From an uncultured Burkholderiales bacterium (lineage in GTDB: Bacteria > Pseudomonadota > Gammaproteobacteria > Burkholderiales > Burkholderiaceae_C), in the NCBI GenBank assembly GCA_903871865.1, contig CAIQIL010000052.1, positions 1 to 5,156 on the forward strand: DNA of 5,156 nucleotides. The letters are read 5' to 3'. Under the pieces are notes generated by a model. That model saw only the letters and a list, made by a program, of their open reading frames with translations. It was not told the origin of the DNA and made no database searches. The translations under genes and the position numbers were made by a program. This document shows positions 1 to 4,959 of this stretch, one piece after another (the first letter of the stretch is position 1; each line of letters starts with the position of its first letter).

Positions 1-1
1 C

Positions 2-835
2 CACAAGTCCTGCCTGAAGGGCACGGGCAACGACCCCGTCATTGGCGCCTGGACCACGGCCAGCCTGCGCCAGGCCCGTCTGCTGGACGGCGCGCCCAAG
101 TCGGGCTACCAGACCACCGACAAGGACGGCGGCGCCTGGGTGCAGGTGTCCCGCCTGGGCAACCCGTTGATCAACGAGCTGGTGATCGGCCTGCGCGACA
201 AGGACAAGTTCAACGCCTCCAAGCCCAAGGACGACCTGCAGTTCGCCACCTACGTCACCAACCCGACGCTGCCGGCTTTGCTGGGCCAGTTCTTGACGGG
301 CAATGCCGCAACGCTGGCACCGACCAACCTCCCGCGTGCCGACCTGGTCGGCGTGTTCCTGACCGGCATCACGGGCCTGACCCGCCCGGCCAACCTCAGC
401 GCCGCGTCCGAGCAGTTGCGCTTGAACACCGACGTGCTGCCCGTGGCCGAGGCCAACCAGAACCGCCTGGGCGCTGCCGGCTCCATCCTGGCCGCTGGCT
501 CGGTGGTGGGTGCGGCCGACCTGGCAGGCTTCCCCAATGGCCGCCGACCGAAGGACGACGTGGTCGACATCGCGCTGGTGGCCTTCGTGGGCGGGCTGTG
601 CGCCATCAACGAAGGCGTGGACCTCGGCCTGAGCGCCGTGGCCGTGCCCAAGGTGGGCACGCTGTCATCGACCTGCACCACGGCGTCGCTGCCCGCAGCG
701 GCCAAGGTGGCGGGCAGCAATGGCTTGCCTGCGGCGGCCAACATCAACGACGGGGTCGATCAGGCGCAGGTGCCCTTCCTGAACCGCTTCCCTTACCTCA
801 ACACCCCGAACTCCGGTTCGACCCCCCGCCAGTGA
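2..835 (+). CDS. DUF4331 domain-containing protein, C-terminal part (5' end outside window)
   Basis: The frame is open from base 2 to the TGA at 833-835, giving 277 residues. The start lies upstream of the window; an in-frame GTG at 140 is only an internal valine. Recognisable family motifs are VSRLGNPLINELVI (fragment residues about 49-62), DKDKFNASKPKDD (66-78), a DLVGVFLTGI segment and FPNGRRPKDDVVDIAL, followed by a GVDQAQVPFLNRFPYLNTP tail. These are characteristic of the DUF4331 family (PF14224), whose members are usually larger exported proteins of unknown biochemical role. No membrane segment is visible in this part. The lipoprotein gene that begins 10 bases downstream is probably co-transcribed and points to an envelope role. 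Family membership is confident from motif recognition; no function can be assigned. Confidence 0.88.
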   Translation, partial: HKSCLKGTGNDPVIGAWTTASLRQARLLDGAPKSGYQTTDKDGGAWVQVSRLGNPLINELVIGLRDKDKFNASKPKDDLQFATYVTNPTLPALLGQFLTGNAATLAPTNLPRADLVGVFLTGITGLTRPANLSAASEQLRLNTDVLPVAEANQNRLGAAGSILAAGSVVGAADLAGFPNGRRPKDDVVDIALVAFVGGLCAINEGVDLGLSAVAVPKVGTLSSTCTTASLPAAAKVAGSNGLPAAANINDGVDQAQVPFLNRFPYLNTPNSGSTPRQ

Positions 836-845
836 GGACACGGAC

Positions 846-1151
846 ATGTTCAACATCACATTGACCAAGCGTGCACAAGCGGTGGCGGCAGCCCTCAGCT
901 TTGTGCTGGGCACGACCTTGACGGCGTGTGGCGGCGGTGGTGACAACCACCGCCCCGCCGACACCCCGGCGCCCCCGGTGGCCGAAGCCGATGTCACCAC
1001 CGCGGTGAACCCGGCCGCGGTGAAGGACGCCACGGTGGCGACCAGCTACACCAGCAGCCTGGCGGCCACGCCGGAGAGCAAGGGCGATGGCCTGGAGCCC
1101 GTGGTGGTGCCCGACGCACTGGCCATGGACGACAGCGCAGAGCCGGCCTGA
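846..1151 (+). CDS. small putative lipoprotein downstream of the DUF4331 gene
   Basis: This encodes 101 residues. The N terminus has Lys8 and Arg9, a hydrophobic stretch (about 10-24) and a lipobox L25-T26-A27-C28, so the mature protein should be lipidated on Cys28. The next residues are glycines, with no Asp at +2, which favours the outer membrane by the usual sorting rule. The rest (33-101) is rich in Ala, Pro, Val, Asp and Glu, acidic and low in complexity, with no recognised domain. The ATG is supported by GAGG at 834-837, which overlaps the stop codon of the upstream gene and sits 8 bases before the start, suggesting co-translation with the DUF4331 gene. The stop codon lies 6 bases from the end of the convergent TauE gene. 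Function is unknown; it may be an anchor or partner of the DUF4331 protein (inference). Confidence 0.72.
   Translation: MFNITLTKRAQAVAAALSFVLGTTLTACGGGGDNHRPADTPAPPVAEADVTTAVNPAAVKDATVATSYTSSLAATPESKGDGLEPVVVPDALAMDDSAEPA
933..954 (+). repeat. perfect 9-bp inverted repeat with 4-base loop inside the lipoprotein gene
   Basis: GGCGGTGGT (933-941) and ACCACCGCC (946-954) are exact reverse complements around the loop GACA. The transcript could form a very stable hairpin just after the lipobox cysteine codon. No T-run follows, so it is not a standard intrinsic terminator. The glycine-rich codons after the lipobox may explain half of the symmetry by chance. Confidence 0.5.
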
Positions 1152-1157
1152 TCCGCC

Positions 1158-1925
1158 TCACGCCATCCACATCGGTCCGACGATGAGCCAAGCGGCCGTG
1201 CCCACCAGCATGGCCGCGAAGGCCGTGCGCATGGGCTTTTCGGGCAGGCGGTGCGCCAGGGCCACACCGGCCGACACCGTCAGCACGCCGCCCAAGGCCA
1301 TGGGCAGGCCGAGCTGCCAGTCCACGCGCTGCGCTTGCGCATAGGTGGCCAGGGCCACGACCGAGCTGGGCGCGACGAGGGCCAGCGACAGGCCCTGCGC
1401 CGTGGTCTGGCGCTGCCCCATCCAGCCCGACAGCAAGGGCCCGGCCAGCAGGCCGCCGCCAATGCCCAGCAGCCCCATGCTGCAACCGCCCACCATGCCC
1501 ACCAGGGGCAGCACGCGCACGTTCAGTGGTCGCTCGGTGGGCTGTGCCTGCCGCCGCGCGGTGTGCACCAGGCGCGCCGCCAGCAGCACCATGAAGGCGC
1601 TGAAGGTCCAGCGCAGCACGGCCGGGTCCATGCGCGCCGCGATGTGGGCGATGCCCCAGGTCGTGGCCGAGGCCGACACGGCGATCGCTGCCATCGCCCG
1701 CCCGCTCACCGGGTGCCGCTGGTGGTAGCGCCACCACCCGACCAGCAGGTTGGGCGCCATCAGCACGAGGGCTGTGCCTTGCGCCAAGGGCTGGTCCAGG
1801 CCGAAGCCCAGCACCAGCAAGGGCACGGCGATGATGCCGCCACCGATGCCGAAGACCCCGCCCATGAAGCCCAGGCTGGCGCCGATCGCGACGAAGGAAA
1901 GCAGGTGCAGGGCGGAAGACATCAT
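1158..1925 (-). CDS. TauE/SafE family sulfite/anion exporter (membrane permease)
   Basis: This 255-residue integral membrane protein matches the usual length of the TauE/SafE family (PF01925). The family exports sulfite, sulfoacetate and other sulfur anions or organic acids across the inner membrane; the substrate here cannot be read from sequence. The internal duplication typical of the family is clear. The first repeat has G19-F-M-G-G-V-F-G-I-G-G-G30 and GTALVLMAPN (50-59). The second has GLLGIGGGLLAGPLL (151-165) and GLSLALVAPSS (178-188). About seven to eight hydrophobic segments can be traced, separated by a basic loop near 120-136. Translation starts at ATG 1925-1923, with a second ATG following at once. 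No Shine-Dalgarno is seen, and a possible -10 lies so close that the message may be nearly leaderless. It is divergent from a LysR gene that may regulate it. Confidence 0.92.
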   Translation of the reverse strand: MMSSALHLLSFVAIGASLGFMGGVFGIGGGIIAVPLLVLGFGLDQPLAQGTALVLMAPNLLVGWWRYHQRHPVSGRAMAAIAVSASATTWGIAHIAARMDPAVLRWTFSAFMVLLAARLVHTARRQAQPTERPLNVRVLPLVGMVGGCSMGLLGIGGGLLAGPLLSGWMGQRQTTAQGLSLALVAPSSVVALATYAQAQRVDWQLGLPMALGGVLTVSAGVALAHRLPEKPMRTAFAAMLVGTAAWLIVGPMWMA

Positions 1926-1932
1926 GGGGATG

Positions 1933-1947
1933 GCATCTTATGGATGC
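1933..1947. promoter_or_regulatory. candidate operator dyad between exporter and LysR genes
   Basis: In the 76-base divergent gap, GCATC (1933-1937) and GATGC (1943-1947) form a perfect 5-bp inverted repeat with a 5-base spacer. An overlapping TGG-N7-CCA (1941-1953) fits the loose T-N11-A rule for LysR-type binding sites. ATGGATG (1940-1946) also has its reverse complement CATCCAT at 1980-1986. This is a likely position for a LysR autoregulatory site, but the arms are short and chance matches are possible. Confidence 0.3.
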
Positions 1948-1957
1948 GCCCCACAAA

Positions 1958-1963
1958 TACAAT
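1958..1963 (+). promoter_or_regulatory. candidate -10 element for the LysR gene
   Basis: TACAAT matches the sigma-70 -10 consensus at five of six positions and lies about 39 bases before the LysR ATG. No good -35 is found at 16-18 bases upstream (ATCTTA at 1935-1940 is poor). This would fit an activator-dependent or weak promoter. On the opposite strand, TAAGAT (revcomp of 1935-1940) with TTGTAT (revcomp of 1957-1962) at 16-base spacing is a weak candidate for the exporter gene. Confidence 0.3.
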
Positions 1964-2001
1964 CCGCCGACACGCACTACATCCATGCGGGCCGCGCACG
2001 A

Positions 2002-2922
2002 ATGAACACCGTCTCTGACCTGGCCTTCTTCGTCACGCTGGCGCGCCAGCCCAGCCTGGCCGCCGCGGCCCAGGCCGTGGGCATCACGCCGCCCAACGTC
2101 AGCCGGCGCCTGGCCGCGCTGGAGCAGCGCCTGGGCTTGCGCCTCATGCACCGCACCACGCGCCGCCTCAGCCTCACCGCCGAGGGAGAGCGCTACCTGC
2201 GAGAAGGTGAGCAGATCCTGCGCGACCTCGAAGGGCTGGAGGAGTCCCTGCTGAGCGACCGCGACACGCCCAAGGGCCTGCTCAAGGTCAACGCCACCTT
2301 CGGTTTCGGGCGACGCCACTTGGCGCCAGCCATCTCCGACTTCGCGCTGCAGCACCCCGAGGTCGAGCTCATCCTCACGCTGACCGACCGCCCGCTGGAC
2401 CTGACCGAGCACGGCATCGACGTGGGCATCCAGTTCGGCGCACCGCCCGACGCCCGCGTGCAGGCCCGACGCATCGCCAGCAACCGGCGCCTCTTGTGCG
2501 CCTCACCGGCCTACCTGGCAGCGATGGGCGAGCCCGCCACGCCGCAGGACCTGGCCCGCCACCGCTGCATCGTCATCCGCGAGAACACCACCGCCTTCAA
2601 CAACTGGACGCTGGCCCACGGCGCCGACAAGGTCACGGTGAAAGTGCATGGCCCCTTGAGCGCCAACCATGGCGAGGTCGCGGTGGACTGGGCCCTCGCC
2701 GGCCACGGCATCGTGCTGCGCTCGGAATGGGACGTGGCCGCGGACCTGCGCGCCGGCCGCCTGCGCCGCGTGCTGGCGCCGTGGGTGGGCGATGTGGCCG
2801 ACATCCACGCCGTGTACCCGCTGCGCCACCACATGTCGGCGCGCGTGCGGGCCTTCCTCGATTTCCTCTCGGCGCGCTTCGCCGAGCACCGCAGCGACCC
2901 GGCCTCACCCGCGGTGTGGTGA
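2002..2922 (+). CDS. LysR-family transcriptional regulator
   Basis: This encodes 306 residues, the standard length for the family. The N-terminal winged helix-turn-helix covers about residues 4-62, with the recognition region SLAAAAQAVGITPPNVSRRL (18-37) followed by LEQRLGLRLMHRTTRRLSLT (40-59), a classical LysR signature. A linker helix (about 60-88) leads into a periplasmic-binding-protein-like effector domain (about 91-297), with LKVNATFGFGRRHLAP, LTLTDRPLDLTEHGIDVGIQFG and LLCASPAYLA typical of the CrgA/DsdC-like subgroup common in proteobacteria. The ATG at 2002 was chosen because the HTH starts right after it. The frame stays open upstream to 1750, but that part is antisense to the exporter gene and lacks LysR similarity. 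No strong Shine-Dalgarno is seen. By the usual LysR pattern it may control the divergent TauE/SafE gene; the inducer is unknown. It converges on the DUF1304 gene with 3 bases between stop codons. Confidence 0.93.
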   Translation: MNTVSDLAFFVTLARQPSLAAAAQAVGITPPNVSRRLAALEQRLGLRLMHRTTRRLSLTAEGERYLREGEQILRDLEGLEESLLSDRDTPKGLLKVNATFGFGRRHLAPAISDFALQHPEVELILTLTDRPLDLTEHGIDVGIQFGAPPDARVQARRIASNRRLLCASPAYLAAMGEPATPQDLARHRCIVIRENTTAFNNWTLAHGADKVTVKVHGPLSANHGEVAVDWALAGHGIVLRSEWDVAADLRAGRLRRVLAPWVGDVADIHAVYPLRHHMSARVRAFLDFLSARFAEHRSDPASPAVW

Positions 2923-2925
2923 GCC

Positions 2926-3291
2926 TCAGGCGGCCAGCCAGGTCAGTGCCAGACCCAGTGCCGCCGGCAGCGCCTGCACGAACAGGATCTTCTTGCTGGC
3001 CGTGGCGGCGCCATACAGGCCTGCCACCAGCACGCAGCCCAGGAAGAACACGCGGATGTGCAGGCCCTCGGCCCCCGGGGTCAGCAAACCCCACACCAGG
3101 CCAGCGGCGAGGAAACCGTTGTAGAGGCCCTGGTTGGCCGCCAGCACCTTGGTGGACTGCGCCTGCTCCAGGGTCAGGCCGAAGGCCTTGCGGCCGGCCG
3201 GCTTGTCCCACAGGAACATCTCCAGCACGAGGAAGTAGGCGTGCAGTGCGGCGACGAGGGCAACGATGGCGTGGGCGGCAAGGGTCAGCAT
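2926..3291 (-). CDS. DUF1304 family small membrane protein
   Basis: This 121-residue, very hydrophobic protein fits the length and motifs of DUF1304 (PF06993), a family of small inner-membrane proteins with no established function. Four membrane segments are evident at about 4-27, 48-70, 78-97 and 101-120. Conserved-looking features are H17 and E24 within HAYFLVLEMFLW (17-28), and KVLAANQGLYNGFLAAGL (48-65) with Asn53, Gln54 and Asn58. The start ATG (3291-3289) is well supported by AGGAG at 3300-3296 with a 4-base spacer. It lies 36 bases downstream of the putative immunity gene on the same strand without an obvious terminator, so read-through from the T6SS cassette is possible. Its higher G+C and housekeeping-type family suggest it belongs to the older chromosome rather than the cassette. 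Confidence 0.88.
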   Translation of the reverse strand: MLTLAAHAIVALVAALHAYFLVLEMFLWDKPAGRKAFGLTLEQAQSTKVLAANQGLYNGFLAAGLVWGLLTPGAEGLHIRVFFLGCVLVAGLYGAATASKKILFVQALPAALGLALTWLAA

Positions 3292-3327
3292 GGGGCTCCT
3301 GGCGAGAAGGTGTGATTTGCTTTGACG

Positions 3328-3702
3328 TCAGTGCGTGGTCTTGGATGGCTCGTCCGGACACGCGGCTGACCACTGCACCACGGTCATCTCATCGACCTGC
3401 TCACCCATGGTGTCCACGCGCAGGCAGGTGCGTCTTTTGCGGTAGTAGAAGACGCATTGTGATGTGTCCACCGTGCAGGACTCCAGCTCTTTGAATCCAC
3501 GCTCGTTCAAGAGTCGGTCCAAGCCACCGTATTCGTAGCCATCGTTCACATGCCTGCGCAGCGGACGCCATTGGGCGCGCAGCAATGCGTCGCGTGCACG
3601 CACAAAGTTGTCACCTGCCCGGATGGGTGGGTGTACAGGCTCAGCGCTCTGAGCATGAGATGCCAGCAGACACATGGACAACAGGATGCCAATGCGCATC
3701 AT
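3328..3702 (-). CDS. small exported four-cysteine protein, candidate immunity protein of the T6SS lytic effector
   Basis: This encodes 124 residues. A Sec signal peptide is visible: Arg3, hydrophobic core 4-14, and probable cleavage after SHAQSA at 20/21. The mature part, about 104 residues, carries four cysteines (C76, C83, C93, C115) that could form two disulfides in the periplasm, with YYRKRRTCLRVD (86-97) and a mostly alpha/beta composition. I do not recognise the family. The ATG overlaps the stop codon of the effector gene in an ATGA arrangement, and GGAGGG (3716-3711) lies 8 bases before it, a strong site. Immunity proteins against peptidoglycan-cleaving T6SS effectors are typically encoded directly after the toxin and are exported to the periplasm. 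Position, size and signal peptide all fit that role, but this is inference from context, not homology. Confidence 0.78.
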   Translation of the reverse strand: MMRIGILLSMCLLASHAQSAEPVHPPIRAGDNFVRARDALLRAQWRPLRRHVNDGYEYGGLDRLLNERGFKELESCTVDTSQCVFYYRKRRTCLRVDTMGEQVDEMTVVQWSAACPDEPSKTTH

Positions 3703-4310
3703 TTGACTTGCCCTCCGAAGCTTTTGTAGCTTGCCTCGAAGTGCTCGTAGGTCACGTAAGGCTGGTTCGGTGCCCGGTTACCAAGGCCAGGTCCCTGAGG
3801 CAATGCGGCCCATTTCGTCGATGCTTTGGAGAGCCCTGCCGTGATGTCACCTTCTCTGATCTTGTCGATCACGCCGACGCTTCTCAGCAAATTCACAGCG
3901 ATCAGGTCTTGGGTTGTCGGTGTGAAGTCATGCAGACCCAGTGACGCGCCGCCGAAGTCTCTCCACGTGGCGATGGTGATCTGGTACATGCCCGCAGCGG
4001 TGGTCTTGCCACCCCAGCCCGCGCCGGGGTGTGTCGAGAAGTCGGTGAAGCGCCAGGGGTCGTTGTGCTTGCCTTTGATGGCGCCATATTTGAAGTCATA
4101 GCCGCCGCCTTCTGCTTCGGCGATGGCCTTGATGAAGGCATTCACGTTCGGGTCGGCCAAGGCCGCTTTGACCTCGCTGAGTCGATCTTCTTGCGTGAGG
4201 CGAATGCGCAAGGCCTTGGCCTCTGCGTTCTCCTTGGGTGTGGTGATGTGGCTTGCCCGATGACGCAGGACCTTGCCTGAGGGGGATGTGATGGTGTCCA
4301 TGGTGCTCAC
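3699..4310 (-). CDS. lambda R endolysin-like peptidoglycan lytic transglycosylase, probable T6SS effector
   Basis: This encodes 203 residues from GTG (4310-4308). An ATG three codons in, at 4301, is an alternative start. Residues about 55-200 follow the phage lambda R endolysin (a lytic transglycosylase that cleaves the MurNAc-GlcNAc bond). AEAEGG (64-69) corresponds to lambda WSEGT, making E67 the candidate catalytic acid. FTDFSTHP (88-95) matches FTDYSDHP. AAGMYQI (105-111), LGLHDFTPTTQD (124-135), GDI (154-156) and KWAALP (166-171) match in order. The first 55 residues are an extra helical, charged segment that may dock to the PAAR partner (inference). There is no signal peptide and no holin nearby, so delivery by T6SS fits better than phage lysis. 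GTGA overlap with the PAAR stop, and no clear Shine-Dalgarno, suggest coupled translation. The following exported gene is the likely immunity gene. Confidence 0.85.
   Translation of the reverse strand: MSTMDTITSPSGKVLRHRASHITTPKENAEAKALRIRLTQEDRLSEVKAALADPNVNAFIKAIAEAEGGGYDFKYGAIKGKHNDPWRFTDFSTHPGAGWGGKTTAAGMYQITIATWRDFGGASLGLHDFTPTTQDLIAVNLLRSVGVIDKIREGDITAGLSKASTKWAALPQGPGLGNRAPNQPYVTYEHFEASYKSFGGQVK
3711..3716 (-). promoter_or_regulatory. strong Shine-Dalgarno for the putative immunity gene
   Basis: GGAGGG on the minus strand lies inside the last codons of the effector gene, 8 bases before the first of two consecutive ATG codons. It selects ATG 3702 as the start and gives the protective gene its own efficient initiation, whereas the effector has no comparable site. 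Confidence 0.65.
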
Positions 4311-4841
4311 AAGTAGATGTCCACGGATTCGGCTTTCGCCGTGGCCGTCAACAGGTGGGTGTGGCCCTCAGCGCTTGTGCTGCCATGCTCGATGGCGCCA
4401 GAGGCTCGCTTGATCGCATATGCCATGTGACTGAGAGGAGTGCCACTGTCATCGTCCATCAGCGCAAGCCGATCATCGAAGAGTGTTTGGATGCTGGTGG
4501 ATGCTTCCATGCGTGTCGGAGTGCTCGACTGCGTGGTGTGGTCGGCCGCAAGCACATGGATGGCCCCACCATCGCTGGCTGTGGAAACAGCTTGGCTGGA
4601 AATCAGCGTGGCGCCACATGCGCATTTGTCGCCATGGCGTGCAGCCGGCGCACCGTCGATGATCATGGTGGGGTCGCCGGTCACGATGACGGTTGTGCCA
4701 TGGCCATTTTTTGGGGCATGTGACTTGATCGCCGACACGCGCGATGCCCATGCCATGTGTGCGGGTGCTTGCGGACGAGCCGACGACGATGCCACCGTGA
4801 TCTGTGCGATCCCCGATGACGATGAACGGTCTGGACGACAT
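4307..4841 (-). CDS. PAAR-domain T6SS spike-tip protein with C-terminal beta-domain, frameshifted as given
   Basis: PAAR proteins cap the VgrG trimer of the T6SS and carry effectors. From ATG 4841, the first frame gives MSSRPFIVIGDRTDHGG, then GMGIARVGDQVTCPK. At the C4-A6 run (4716-4707 on this strand) the similarity moves by one base to NGHGTTVIVTGDPTMIIDG, RHGDKCACGATLISS and onward to the TGA at 4309-4307. Deleting one base gives 177 residues: PAAR about 1-85, with H15, C42, H47, H69 and C75 as possible zinc ligands; a Ser/Thr-rich linker; and a domain (about 110-177) with DDRLALMDDDSGTPLSH, AYAIKRASGAIEHGST and GHTHLL. I take this last domain as the transthyretin-like extension common on PAAR/VgrG proteins. 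Unshifted, translation would end at 4473 after 122 residues. AGGAG (4851-4847) lies 5 bases before the ATG. The frameshift may be a sequencing error, a true mutation or slippage. Confidence 0.82.
4707..4716 (-). other. frameshift site in the PAAR gene (C4-A6 homopolymer)
   Basis: Read on the minus strand, TGC is followed by four C and six A, then TGGCCATGGC. With one C or one A fewer, the codons read Cys-Pro-Lys-Asn-Gly-His-Gly, the expected PAAR core. As given they read Cys-Pro-Lys-Lys-Trp-Pro-Trp. Restoring the frame needs a net +1 shift; an ordinary -1 slip would not do it. Confidence 0.75.
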
Positions 4842-4846
4842 GTTCA

Positions 4847-4851
4847 CTCCT
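4847..4851 (-). promoter_or_regulatory. Shine-Dalgarno setting the PAAR start
   Basis: AGGAG on the minus strand, 5 bases before ATG 4841. The open frame runs further upstream to 4988, but that extension is not PAAR-like and crosses into the neighbouring gene, so this site fixes the start. Confidence 0.65.
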
Positions 4852-4899
4852 GGTTTGATGGTGTGTTGGGGCGGCCTCGACCTGCGTTGGGTCAGGCTG

Positions 4900-4920
4900 C
4901 CGGGGATGCTAAGTCCCCGG
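4900..4920. repeat. 7-bp inverted repeat upstream of the T6SS cassette
   Basis: CCGGGGA (4900-4906) and TCCCCGG (4914-4920) are perfect reverse complements around TGCTAAG. The stem could extend by a G-T and a T-A pair to 4898-4922. It lies 40 bases past the GNAT stop codon but no T-run follows on either strand, so an intrinsic terminator is doubtful. It overlaps the candidate -10 of the cassette promoter and could instead be a repressor or activator site. Confidence 0.45.
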
Positions 4921-4934
4921 TACCGAGAACTCAA
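4906..4934 (-). promoter_or_regulatory. candidate sigma-70 promoter of the PAAR-effector-immunity cassette
   Basis: On the minus strand, TTGAGT (4934-4929; four of six consensus) is followed by exactly 17 bases and TAGCAT (4911-4906; four of six). Transcription would start near 4899, leaving a leader of about 58 bases before the PAAR ATG. The placement is good but both hexamers are imperfect, and no experiment supports it. Confidence 0.35.
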
Positions 4935-4959
4935 TCCACCATGGGAGGATGTTGCTGGC

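Noticed and set aside
250..747. 165-codon minus-strand open frame
   Set aside because: It is antisense to the DUF4331 coding sequence with no recognisable motif.
1750..2001. 84-residue N-terminal extension of the LysR frame
   Set aside because: It lies antisense to the exporter gene and shows no LysR similarity; the HTH begins right after the ATG at 2002.
994..2412. 472-codon open frame on the minus strand
   Set aside because: It overlaps the exporter gene in another frame and crosses into the LysR gene antisense. Its translation is Arg/Gly/Pro/Ala-rich with no family motif; long shadow frames are expected at this G+C.
3323..3330. TGACGTCA palindrome between the exported protein and DUF1304 genes
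   Set aside because: It is an 8-base palindrome that includes the stop codon of the exported protein; too short to claim as an operator without conservation data.
2496..3494. 332-codon plus-strand open frame
   Set aside because: It spans the LysR 3' end and the antisense of DUF1304 and the exported protein; composition is Arg/Pro-rich and it has no recognisable domain.
3699..4310. Interpretation as a prophage lysis gene
   Set aside because: No holin, spanin or other phage gene is next to it, and it is coupled to a PAAR gene and an exported small protein, which fits T6SS better; phage genes outside the window cannot be excluded.
4934..4950. Imperfect dyad ATCCaCC / GGaGGAT after the GNAT stop codon
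   Set aside because: The arms are short and mismatched, with a 3-base centre and no T-run, so a terminator call is not supported.
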